Assembly (NCBI GenBank): GCA_905250885.1
Contig: CAJNOQ010002115.1
Span: 1 to 26,192, forward strand
Reading direction: 5' to 3'
From: Didymodactylos carnosus
Taxonomy: Eukaryota > Rotifera > Eurotatoria > Philodinida > Philodinidae
Length of the DNA: 26,192 nucleotides
In this document: piece by piece, positions 10,954 to 20,604 of the stretch
Layout: each line of letters begins with the position of its first letter
Position numbering within the stretch: the first letter of the stretch is position 1
Notes under the pieces: generated by a model
Told to the model about the DNA's origin: nothing
The model's database searches: none
The model's input: the letters and a program-made list of their open reading frames with translations, nothing else
Translations under genes and position numbers: made by a program

Positions 10954-11986
10954 TACAGTTCATTTCAGATGACAATAACCAACAGACGTGCTCTTCGGAT
11001 AGTCAAGGAAGGTCACAGCGAGTTTGCCCTTTTCTTGCTGATATTCGCTCCAGGGCCTGTGCTACTTCTCCAGTCAATTGTTCGGAATGCAGAATTCAGT
11101 TATTTATTGAATGGTGTCACTTTCGGTGAATGCTTTCCGTCATTCAGCTTATGTTCTGACATTGCTCACAAAGCGTGTAATTATGTTCATAGTTGATCTG
11201 GACTAGCGAACAGGGATGTGGAATGCAATGTTTGCGAAGTTGAGCTGTTACCGATAAGCTTTTTCGTAGTAGCGCAGCCCAAGCACAATAGTAGACGTTT
11301 TGTGATATCAAACTAACTAAGTTGATTCGCTTCCACCCAGGTCGATGAGGACGGCCCGTAAACGCCCATCAACGGATAAAAAACGGTCTCTTCACCGGCA
11401 ACCATTTACTTTGGTATACTGGTGACCGATAACGGAATAGTTTCTGATAGATTACAGAGCGTTTTACGTGGCGAAAGATGAAGAGCCGTAAACAGCACCG
11501 TAACGAAATCAGCATACGGGCTGTTATGAACGGTATGTCTATATATTTCTTTTTGCTGAATGTAGTGAGCTTTATCAGTGCAGCTATATATTTTCCTCGA
11601 AGATGGATTTAAAACAAGAAGATTTGAACACGATATGCTTAGCCTATAGCTCACTGAAGAACATAGACGATGGCGCCATCTATCTTGTGGAAGCAAGCGA
11701 AGTCGGTATTTAGTCAACACATTTTTCTCGAAATACATCAACCATTTCACTGCGGATAAAATCTTTCGACATATCCGTGAAAATTATCTGATTGCTTCTC
11801 TTTCACAGAACCGCCTAGTCGGCTTTGCGAGTCTCTATATGAGCCATTGCACGTAAGCCACGACCTACCTTGCTCAATCAAGGTCTTTCGATTCGCTTCA
11901 TTTACTATGGATGATGTAGAGGCAAGTGTTTGACGTAGATCTGCGTAAGCAGCTTGAAAAATAGTGTACTTTGGCGGAGATATTGC
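10954..11986. other. Intergenic, no gene recognised
   Basis: Open frames on both strands are short and without family signatures. Around 11350-11530 words such as CCGTAAAC, AACGG and GATAACGGA recur, which may mark an unidentified repeat. The rightmost part, up to 11986, flanks the hAT remnant. Confidence 0.35.
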
Positions 11987-12462
11987 TAGTGGCGTAACCA
12001 GGAATTTATCGGTGGGGGTGCTCAGCACTAAATTTTTTGAAAAGTCCGACAAGGGTACAACGATTTCAATGTTGTCGATTGAGGTGAAATGGTATCATTT
12101 TGATGGAAGATTTCGAACCATAGTTAGCATTTCTTTTCTGACATGAAAAAGATAGACAACAGTCATCGTTCTATTTCAACAAAATCCGATAATTTTCATG
12201 TTTTTCAGAAAAACTAGCTGTCACTTTCTCAAAGTCAATATCGAAATCAAGCTCAATCGACAAAGCACAAAATTCGCTCACTCGTGAATCCGACATACTG
12301 TTACGGGTCTTCGTTGTTATCAATTTCATTTTACTGAACGCTCTTTGACAAGTTGTCGAAGAGATGGGAATGGTGAGAGCAATAGAGAGGAGGAACATCA
12401 CTGTTGGAAAAGCTTGTTTGAGAGGCAATAGTTCGACATAGAACTCAACGATGTTTTTTTAG
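11987..12462 (-). mobile_element. 3' end of a decayed hAT DNA transposon
   Basis: The minus strand encodes the C-terminal dimerisation domain of a hAT transposase. After an upstream in-frame TAA near 12460 the frame reads EFYVELLPLKQAFPTVMFLL, then LTIPISSTTCQRAFSKMKLI, RNSMSDSRVSEFCALSIE, and ends at 12171. These are the characteristic IPxSSxxCxRxFSxMKLI and RNSMSDxRLxxL blocks. About 184 bp beyond the stop, TAGTGGCGTAACCAGG at 11987 looks like a hAT terminal inverted repeat. No matching left terminus or 8-bp duplication was found, so only the 3' end survives: the N-terminal zinc finger and most of the catalytic core are missing. Confidence 0.78.
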
Positions 12463-12771
12463 TTTTCTGTCTTTCCGAAGATTCAAGCGGTTCGACCGCC
12501 GACGAAGGTAGAATGTTGACTGATTCTAATTGTGGTAAAGGCGTTTCGCTTGCGCTCTCTAAAAGAGGAGACTATTCCGTTGATAGAGAGGGAAGGATTC
12601 AGCACGCTCTGCTCGTTCCGAAAGATCATTGAAAACGGACACCGCCTGTGTTATTTCTCTCTTCTTTATTGAAGAAAAGCGAAAGAAGGATTAAACAGTT
12701 CCAGTCTTTATTTGTTTCTCAGTACGTTGCATTCTAACATTAACACCCGATTCTCTCTGCTCATTCGCATT
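12463..12771. other. Spacer between two DNA-transposon remnants
   Basis: About 310 bases with no recognisable coding sequence, ending in the TTCGCATT target duplication (12764-12771) of the next element. Confidence 0.4.
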
Positions 12772-13766
12772 TAGGGCGGTCGGAGTTCCGTTATTTTCAA
12801 GAATAACTACTTTTTATTTTCGTAAAATTGAATCGAGCGTAGTATCACTCATAGGTGATTACATAACGCCAAAAATTCTAAGCTCATCATCCGTTGTCGA
12901 GAACTACGTTCCATTCAATTTTTGCAAATACAGAAGTAGTTCGGCTTGTCCACGTAACGGTCCACCCTGGTGGGCATAGTTCAGAGAGCGAGCTCAACCA
13001 GAAGAAGAACACTATGACATTGATCCAGTCTGAAAACATGAACAACTACTCACTTTGATCTGATTCCTCCATTTTTACCGGTAGAAACTGTTGTAGACGA
13101 CATACATCGCTTGAAAAAGAGCAAAAACCGCTAAAAACCGCTAAAAACCAGTCATTTTTACGAAATCTGAGTACCGATCCGTCACGGAAATGAGAATGCT
13201 TTCCTGACACTGAGTCTTCATGTTTGTAGTGACACGAGTAGAGTATAAACTGGTGACAAAAGACAGCCACTTCAGCTTCTCTAGAATGAATCCCAGACGT
13301 TACAAAAGTGGCCCTTTGAAAAAGCTGATTCCGTGACGAAACAGTGATTCCGTCACGAAGAGATTTTCTTCGTGTTGATTCGATTTCCACTTAATAGAAA
13401 TTCTTTCTTTTCTAACGTGTAGCTGCGGATCTAAGCTACAACTTTCTCATTAGAGGTGCCTCTGAAACTCTTTTAGTTAAGCTGAGTTTTTCAGTTCTTT
13501 CAACGCTACTTAAGCGTGAGTTCCATTTTAGCTGATTCCGCAACGAATATGTATTTAGAGGATTTGACGATGAATTACCATCACGAGCGACTGGGGACTC
13601 ATTAAAAGGTGTAGGGGTTCTCGCATAGAAGCGAATTGTTAGAAAAACTAGCGCAATTCAGCGCGATTTGATTGATCTGCCGATAGAGAAAGAGATCAAA
13701 ATGTGATTCCGTCACGCTTGGACATGCCGAGTTAGTATTGAAACTGACGGAACTCCGACAGCCCTA
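12772..13766. mobile_element. Complete non-autonomous hAT-like element with perfect 8-bp target duplication
   Basis: The left end begins TAGGGCGGTCGGAGTTCCGT; the right end, reversed, begins TAGGGCTGTCGGAGTTCCGT: 20-bp inverted repeats with one mismatch. It is flanked by TTCGCATT at 12764-12771 and 13767-13774, an exact 8-bp target-site duplication. An 8-bp duplication with TA-starting, GC-rich ends fits the hAT superfamily (P elements also make 8 bp). The 995-bp element has no transposase; a 114-codon minus frame (13046-13390) is not protein-like. A GATTCCGTCACG motif recurs at 13176, 13327, 13346, 13534 and 13705 with minor variation, probably sub-terminal transposase-binding sites. The perfect duplication suggests a fairly recent insertion. 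Confidence 0.85.
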
Positions 13767-13805
13767 TTCGCATTTGCACATAGCAGACAATCCAGCAATC
13801 AACTA

Positions 13806-16041
13806 CACTGTAAAAAATAAAGGTCGATTAAAACATGAAAAAAACGGTTTAAGAATCTCCCACTAATAATAAATGGTATCATCGTTTTTGAAACCGACAA
13901 ATATCCTCTAAAATACGGCTGTTTATACCTTTCCTGTCTCATCTCAAAACGTTTCTACTACGGTTTATATCACCGTTTTTCTCGCTTTCGGAGCTCTCGT
14001 GCAATCTCACTACTTGTCGTTGTTTCTTCACCTCTTTATCAGGATCTATCTCGTCCAGTGTAAGCAGAGTATTTGCCATCTATTTGCTAACTTGTCAATT
14101 TTATTTTTGCTTTCGCCACAGAACTCATCCGATGAAACTTCACAATGCATTCATCTGACTCCATGTCACGCATATCAATCACATCATCATAATTGTAGTT
14201 GTAATTGAGTCTTAATCCTTTTCCTCCAAGTTGCTATTCATCAAGAACATAGGTGATCTGATCTAGAGAAGAAGAAACAAAGTCATCGATCATGATTTGA
14301 ATGACTTACGTATTCGGCTTCGCCAAGTGAATCGCGACAAAGGATTGTATCTGAAAACACATCGTAACTTATCAAGTCATTGGGTGACGATGCTCTTATC
14401 AAAAGCCGAATCCTAATTACTAAGACGAGAAAAACGGATTCAATGCCATCAAAAAAGTATCATCTTATCATTTGATTGGAGTCTGAAGTTTTGATCCTTT
14501 TGATGATAGAACTGCAAAGACAATCGAAAATCAACTCGACCTTGGACATACTTTAATTTACCATCTGACTGAGTGATGAAGTTTCTTCAGAATTGAAATG
14601 AAACTAGAAAGAGAGCGAAGATTTTGATATTTGCAAGTGTGAAAAGAACTTACTATCTCGTCGAGTCGTGGTCTGAGAAACAATGATGAAATGAAAACAA
14701 AGTAAAACTGAAGCTCTCGAGCAGAGTCTGGAGGAGCTTTGAATTGACCAGCCATCATGTTGCTGGAAAACGAAGATGATGTTAGTATCGATATGAAACT
14801 AAAAATAAGAAGAATATTCGGATAACATTCATCAGCAATATATGAACTCACCATCCCACGGAATGTTCAAGTATTCGCCAGCATCGGAAACGCACTAGAA
14901 AGTAGAAAAGGCTTGAAACAAAGTCAAATAGAACTTTAAGCTCACCATCCCTCATTGAGAAATGAAGTTTGACTCAACAGTTGATTCAAACTGCCAAACG
15001 TTGGTGAGAAGATTCAAATCTTCATTGGAATCGCATTTGGGAGTCGAATATTCCGTGTACAATGAAGCATGGATTCAATAGAAACTAGACGTGAGAATGA
15101 ACTTTGATGCAAGAATTTCACTCGATCGAAAGAGTTGAGTAGATTGTTTTGGAATTGTGGGTACTTCTGAATCCATCGTATACAGCATGAATAATGTTTG
15201 AATTTATCATCTGATTGAAGCATGTATAAGGAATGGTCGACGTCAAAACCAAAGTAAAGAGACAAAGATTCACTTGGACGATGAAGAGAGATTCGAAGTT
15301 ACCAGTGTTGAACTAAAACGAAGGGCCGAACAAATTGACGAGAGACGAGGAGAGTCTTACACTCACATAGTGATTGAATGATCATTTTTTGAACCCGAAG
15401 GAGAAAAGGATGGCAAGGGATGCATAAATTCGCGTCAGTGATGTGGTGGTATCGAATCAACTGACGCATACCTCTATAATATAGATATAAGTGATTCTGT
15501 AATGAGGCATTAGAAAGAGAACGTCGAAGATCTTTCTCAATGTATAGTTCGCTCTGAAATCGCTTGACATGTCAGTCCTCATGTGGATCTACGATGAAGT
15601 CCTATTCTTGTCAAAATGACATGTCAGCTCGATGCATTTATTATCTCTCAACCGTTTAGATCTGACGAAAGGATTGATAAAGGCAAGAAGAATTTGCTTG
15701 TGACCTCTCTTAACAAATAATGGAGAAACCCTCATCAAGAAAACAAAAACCTCATCGGTCAAAATATCCAGCACAGTGGAAGAAAATGTACGTGGTGAAT
15801 AACAATAAACAGTTTACTCACACATAGGAACACAAAAATCCAGACTATCATCTGAAAAAATCTGAAAAACCCTAAATTTGGTACTCGAAAACCTTTTTCG
15901 TCGTTCAAAACCCTTGGGACAATAAATCTTTCTCCGCAAAAACGGAAAAAACGTTTTAGACACTCTCATAAACGTTTTCGGGGTATTTGGCCGATTTCTG
16001 GAACGGTAGCGGTTTTTATTGCTACCCTTTTTTTTACAGTG
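13806..16041. mobile_element. CACTG-ended inverted-repeat element (EnSpm/CACTA-like?)
   Basis: The left end is CACTGTAAAAAATAAAGG and the right end, reversed, is CACTGTAAAAAAAAGGG: about 17 bp of imperfect inverted repeat, 2236 bp apart. Both subterminal zones carry many AAAACGT/AAAACGGT words in either orientation (13835-13990; 15930-16020), as expected of the binding-site arrays of CACTA-type transposons. No 2-4 bp target duplication is visible (CTA left, CAT right), so the two ends may not stem from one insertion, or the flanks have mutated. The interior carries protein-like minus-strand segments. Confidence 0.5.
13939..15300 (-). pseudogene. Unrecognised intron-containing gene remnant
   Basis: Reading right to left on the minus strand, protein-like pieces alternate with 45-90 bp stretches that start GT and end pyrimidine-AG. 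Examples: YSTPKCDSNEDLNLLTNVWQ (near 15000), CVSDAGEYLNIPWD (near 14880, flanked by TTTCTAG and GTGAGT), FHFNSEETSSLSQM (near 14600), SPNDLISYDVF then RDSLGEAEY ending at a GTAAGT donor (near 14310), NYNYNYDDVIDMRDMESDE (near 14190), and a last piece 14079-13939 beginning MANTLLTLDEIDPDKEVKKQ and ending in TGA. Some joins need stops or frame changes (a TAG at 14236-14234, a TGA before the CVSD piece), so the gene looks damaged or my exon choices are imperfect. No family was recognised. Three pieces end in a similar TCAGATG/TCAAATG word, hinting at duplicated exons. It may be the element's own gene or a captured host gene. Confidence 0.4.
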
Positions 16042-16235
16042 CATGCTCACGCTCCAAACGAAATATGCAGAAATGTGTATTCACATATGCTCTTTCATTT
16101 GATATATATTAGAGATAGGGAGCCAGATTTACGCGGTTATCCGGCGGGATTCTTTATTTTAAAAACGTTTTATTTGCCAAATATCAAATATGTCACTTTT
16201 AATAGTTAAATTGCCTATTTGAACGGCTTATGTGC

Positions 16236-19200
16236 TCACAGTTTGGCAAATTTTACCACCCAACCAGCAGTTAAATCCAGAACAAATAAATTCATGTTCG
16301 AGTCAAAAGTAATATCGACTGGATAGCTCAGACCGCTGGCAACAACAACTCCATGCGAGCTCGGCATCGAACTAGCGCAAAACATTTGAATGCTTCCATT
16401 TCCGGAATTGAGAACGTACAAATTACCATAGAAATCAAGCCGAATTCCTTCCGTAAATGTGAAACCCGAAGCGACTACAATACCACCAGTCGTAGAATTA
16501 GGCGGATATCTTAACACACTACCCACACCTGCAGTGTTGCTCGCGGTGTACACGTACCCAGCGGCGTCCACTTGAACATCCATAATCTGATTGATGCCTG
16601 TAATGATAAAAGTGCTTGCATTACCAAAAAAGGGCCAAATCATCATCCGATTATTTCTATAATCAGCTACATAGATCTGCCTATTTGTCGTATCGACAAA
16701 CATGCCGTAAATATCACCGAAGGAGCTGGCTGTTGAACCATAGACGCCTGTACCTGCAATCGTGGTCCCACTACTTGCACCAGCTAACCAAAGTTGAATG
16801 CGATAATTGTTTGCATCAGCAATGTACATGTTGGAAGAATTGTCCACATAGACACAAGATGGAGCATTGAGCGTACCCGGTGTCGACGCAAATGTTCCAT
16901 TACCAGCAACAGTGGTCCCTGGAGATGTGTAGGATGGTGGAGAAAAACGCTGAATGTGATCGTTAGGAAAATCGCAAATGTACAAGCGGTCGTTTCGATC
17001 AATATATAACCCATAGCCAACATTATATTGTACCCTCTGGCTTGTTGCATTCCATTGAATTCCACCTACACGATTCGCATAAGATGAACAGATTTTTTGG
17101 CGTTACACAAGAATCGCACATGATCAGAAAAGAACAAATTTCTTTCTCTATTTGACCAGGCGATCGACACGTCCTTTCCACAAATCGCTATAGGTCCAAG
17201 GTTGAAAATTAGGAGCACTATGGTGAGAAACTTCATACCACGCACCTACACTCCTGATAACAGATAGTAAAAGGACGTCTGATAGGTCGCACAGCTAAAT
17301 TTTTTAAACCCTATTCGGAATTTTATAGTTTGGATAGACAGAAAAATCAACTCAAGTGATGAAACAGATAGAAAGTGTCCTCCTATATAACATTTTAGAG
17401 CTCCACACTTTCGACCCTGTAGGGGTCTCTTTGAAAGATTCTGACAGTGTGTTTCTGACGTTCGCTAAGGCATCTTTCGTGGTGAACAATCAATCAGTCG
17501 AACAAACTTAAATCATGTGTTGCACCGCAAAGTAAGATAAAGCGCGTCGAACTGCATCGAATTATGTAAATTTCGCAAGTGGCACGGATTGTGAATCGAA
17601 TATTTTTACGGAATTTTTTATTTTTTTATTTTTCGCTATGGTAAAAAATAATATTTTTATCAATATTTAATGATTTTTTATGTTGTCGTAAACTCTAAAT
17701 ATATCATTCGATAGAGCTCATTGAACTCTATCTGGCACACAACAGTTCATAGTTGGCACAGTTGATTGGGCGGATCGTTCTGAGAAAAACTCGAATCTGT
17801 CGCTAGCTTCCCTTACATTACTGCGTGCTCATTTTGGACAGGGTGGTGTTATGACCTGCCCTCTGGTTAGGCCATATAGCTGCGCCCTCTACAGCCTGTC
17901 ATCTTCTCTTCACGTTCCTTCCTTCTCACTTCACTCACTCTCTCTCACTCTCTCCTGTTCCAGGTGTTCGTACTATCTTTGTGTTCAGGATCTATCTCAC
18001 TCACTTTCTCTTCGCTGGTTCGAGATCCTTCCATGTGTTAGTACTATCTTTGTATTCAGGATCTCTCTTTGTGTTCATGATCTCTCTTCCGCCTCTCTCC
18101 TATATATACTCGTGGTTTTCTCTGTGTTGAGTGTGATTTCGCTAGTTGTTGTTCCATCGAGTGGATATACAGATCAGAGGCGAGAGATCCTCACAGGTGG
18201 GCTTCTTATATGTCTAGAAAGTTACAACCTTGGGACTGGGGTTCTATTCTGTGGGGGTACTAAAACGTAAAACTGACCCTCAACTTTGATTTGTCTATAC
18301 TTCTTTGATTCTACATTTAAAAACTGTTACGAAAACTCTTACAGATATTCGTCGCAGTACTTGTATTCAATGTCGTGCCGGATATCGTTGTCGATGCTGA
18401 TGCTGAGCCTGAACCATTACTTAATCCTGCATTGGTCGTTATCGTAGTTGCTGCAATGCAAGAAATAAAGAATCATCAAAATCAGAGTCTAAAGAGACAA
18501 TATAGCAACAATGGCTAGAAAAAAACACTTTTTTCTTTCGGTTTTGCAACAGAGTTTGCTCGGTTAGTTTTGTTCAAATTATTTTTGATTGTGCGAGAGA
18601 TGTTTGAATCAAATAAAAGTGCTGAGTCACGCTTATGGGTGGGCAAGTAAGGCTGCACAAGGGAGAGGATTTCACTACTGTTGCTCTGATGTATCGTTTT
18701 TATCAACTCTCAAAACGAACACTTTTTCTTTGTTCAACTACACTGTTGCTAAGATTTGGTGAAGGTATTAAGGGTACCCCCCCTTCTTTTTGGTCCAAAT
18801 TTTTCTAAAAATCTTACTTTTGTTTATGTACCCCGAAGATAGACTGGGTGATGAAAATTCCATCCCCGTTTGAATGAGTTCAATCGGACTTACCGTTAAA
18901 TTTCTTTCAATTTTACGAGAAATCTGTTTTTCAGAAAATCGTCAAAATTTTCAGTTTCGCGGAAATTTTTTTAAATATGCTCATCAGATTCTCCATGAAA
19001 GACTGTCCATAAAATCCTTGGAAACCAAACTTTCAACTTTTCTTGGTGAAAAAATATATTGGTCAAGCTTATTTCTCGTTTTACTCAAAACCGGTTTTTC
19101 AAGCATACTGTCGAATTGTGCCAAGTAAAACATCCCTCGAACTTCGTCCGATCGAGCTGACATTTTTACCACAGATACTTTGAAGTAACCTCCAGAGGTA

Positions 19201-20019
19201 GAATCGGCCGTTATGATTTCTGACTTTTTCATTCCGATCTATAGGGTTTTGAATATCAAATACATGGTTCTCGCAAAAACCTTTACGTATTCTTTTAATT
19301 AAAAATAAAGAAAGTGAGATTTTTGCAAAAGCTTAAAACTACCTCTGAGATAGAACCGTAGCTATCTCCAGAAAATTTTTCAGGGGAATCGGACAGTTTT
19401 GGACGACCTTGTACGGTGGCAAGATGAGAACCTATGAAAAACCAAATTTTCTAAAAAAATTATGAAAAACGTCTTACCAAATTTTTTCCTCGAAAACGTG
19501 TCTCGTCTTTTCAGGTAACCTATCTGTGATAAAAATTTCAGCTCGATCGGACTTACCGTTTTCAAGATCTGAAAATCGAAAAAAAGAGGGGGGGGGTATC
19601 CTTAAAATGCCATCATGTTTTTACAACATACCTTCTGAATTTGAGTTTTTTTTATTAATGTCCCCAACAACAACACCAAGTGCAATGGCTAGGCTTACAC
19701 ATACGATCATTGCAAGGAGCGAAAGTGCACCAATACAATACAGCACGCTTTTGGAACTTGCACCTGCCGAGGCTGCTCTATAAGAAAAAGTTTATTTGTG
19801 GAGGTATGTTTCACTTCAGAGAAACAAACTCTTAGTTTGATTCTGCTTCCACAACTGACCCCTGTTCAAACTTGTTACTTTTTGCACCGGGTTTGCGTTC
19901 GGAGGTTTGAAGATCGGCACTAACAGGTCGTGCATCTGTCGGCTAAATCAAAATAGGACTCTATAATTTTTCAGTTTCAAAGCTAATACCAAAAAGCACA
20001 ATTCCAGTGTCTCATCCAT
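16236..20019 (-). CDS. Type II membrane NHL-repeat beta-propeller protein, five exons
   Basis: Exons (minus): 20019-19990, 19942-19860, 19777-19632, 18450-18343 and 17065-16236, totalling 1197 nt, 398 aa, all junction phases matching. The introns are 47, about 82, 1181 and 1277 bp; the last two are enlarged by insertions. The domains are a short hydrophilic N-terminus, a membrane helix at about residues 49-76 (LLAMIVCVSLAIALGVVV), a Thr/Ser-rich stalk (about 87-122), then repeats of the NHL type: YGLYIDRNDRLYICDFPNDH, CVYVDNSSNMYIADANNYRI, MFVDTTNRQIYVADYRNNRM, LDFYGNLYVLNSGN and ITFDSNMNLFVLD. The layout predicts an extracellular propeller anchored by an N-terminal helix, common among rotifer NHL proteins. 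Ligand unknown. The start is supported by a TTCACCTTCAG acceptor directly before the ATG. The donor of exon 2 (GTCAGT) is the least certain junction. Confidence 0.68.
17107..17236 (-). CDS. Possible alternative first exon with signal peptide for the NHL protein
   Basis: From ATG 17236 the minus strand reads MKFLTIVLLIFNLGPIAICG, a textbook secretory signal, followed by KDVSIAWSNRERNLFFSDH. A GTAACG donor at 17106 would remove a 41-bp intron and join in phase to the propeller exon at 17065, giving a secreted protein of about 320 aa. TATAAAA at 17327-17321 lies 85 bases upstream of the ATG. This competes with, or adds to, the membrane-anchored model. A hydrophobic run by chance in AT-rich DNA is the alternative. 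Confidence 0.4.
17321..17327 (-). promoter_or_regulatory. TATA box upstream of the alternative NHL exon
   Basis: TATAAAA on the minus strand, 85 bp before the ATG of the signal-peptide exon. It would give a 5'-UTR of some 50-60 bases. It lies inside the last intron of the longer gene model. Confidence 0.3.
17842..18200. mobile_element. Solo LTR of an LTR retrotransposon
   Basis: A 349-bp segment (17847-18195) starts TGTTATGACC and ends ATCCTCACA, flanked on both sides by the exact 5-bp duplication GGTGG (17842-17846 and 18196-18200). It is pyrimidine-rich, has a TATATATA box near 18105 and an internal partial duplication around ACTATCTTTGT and TTCAGGATCT. No second LTR and no internal region is present, so this is what remains after recombination between two LTRs. 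Family not determinable. The intact target duplication argues against great age. It sits in the last intron of the NHL gene. Confidence 0.82.
18768..19605. mobile_element. TTAA-flanked inverted-repeat element (piggyBac-like, non-autonomous)
   Basis: The left end is TTAAGGGTACCCCCCCTTCT; the right end, reversed, is TTAAGGATACCCCCCCCCTC. TTAA at both edges is the target duplication typical of piggyBac. There is no transposase frame. A motif around CAGCTCGATCGGAC occurs three times: near 18883 (direct, diverged), 19150 (inverted) and 19545 (direct). The first and last lie next to the two ends, so they may be internal binding sites or the result of nested copies. The 838-bp element sits in the third intron of the NHL gene and explains most of its unusual length. 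Confidence 0.72.
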
Positions 20020-20113
20020 CTGAAGGTGAAATGGTGCATGCTTCTCGTTTCCAAACTGCTATTCCGGCTCAAAAATTTATTTGCCTTTGGTTCGAGGCTC
20101 TTTTAAAGATATT

Positions 20114-20392
20114 TCACCTAGTACACCCTCGCTCGATCTTGTTTCGTGAGTTCGCCACTGCGCAGCTCTGATGTTGGCTGTTAGCCCACCAAAGTGTTAG
20201 CAACAGTGCCATCGATAAGAAGAGAACGGGACTCAGCGCCCGGTACCAATTGGAACCAAGCTGGTGTATCGGCTCTAGTTCAGTGAGAATATTAATCCGG
20301 TAAAGGTTCAAAAGGAGACTGGTGCTCCGTCGTTCTTGGATCGTTAAACTTGAGAGCTTTGTCCCCTTCGACGATGAGTCGTAAATTACCAC
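20114..20392 (-). pseudogene. Possible broken small membrane-protein gene
   Basis: Two overlapping minus-strand frames look protein-like in succession. From the ATG at 20394 one reads MRGNLRLIVEGDKALKFNDP and continues hydrophilic to a TAA near 20293. The next frame then gives LTELEPIHQLGSNWYRALSP followed by a membrane-helix-like VLFLSMALLLTLWWA and a short basic tail. A single indel would separate them. No family recognised. It lies upstream of, and in the same direction as, the NHL gene and could be a lost gene or chance. Confidence 0.22.
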
Positions 20393-20447
20393 GCATCACT
20401 TTTAGAAAAAAATCGTGTGAAGCATGAAAGTAATTGTTGCTAACATT

Positions 20448-20604
20448 GTGAGGGTGGGGGTAAGTGTCGTTCTCCCTTTCCCACCAACATTCAGGGTGTG
20501 GATCTGGGCACGGATATCGGTTTGGTTTTAGGTGTGGGTGTGCGTATGAATGTTGGTGGATAGGGGACTCTCACACCTACACCCTCACCCGTCACCCTCA
20601 CCCT
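20448..20604. repeat. G-rich foldback with telomere-like tracts
   Basis: The left arm (GTGAGGGTGGGGGTAAGTGT onward, through CCACCAACATTCA at 20481-20493) pairs imperfectly with the right arm (TGAATGTTGGTGG at 20547-20559 through CACCCTCACCC). The loop contains GGTGTGGGTGTG and the right arm CACACCTACACCCTC. These resemble the TGTGGG telomere repeat reported for a bdelloid. No clear target duplication is seen. It may be a tiny foldback transposon or telomere-derived sequence folded into an inverted pair. Confidence 0.55.

Noticed and set aside
11747-12052. 101-codon minus-strand frame beside the hAT remnant
   Set aside because: Crosses the hAT terminal repeat and has no transposase similarity; the real remnant is in another frame.
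13046-13390. 114-codon minus frame in the 8-bp-duplication element
   Set aside because: No transposase motifs; it is crossed by the repeated GATTCCGTCACG words, which better explain the sequence.
18010-18035. GGTTCGAGATCC, resembling a tRNA B box
   Set aside because: No A box or cloverleaf can be built around it and it lies in the solo LTR.
17851-18270. 139-codon plus-strand frame rich in Ser, Leu and Cys
   Set aside because: It lies almost wholly in the pyrimidine-rich solo LTR; the apparent hydrophobic protein is a composition effect.
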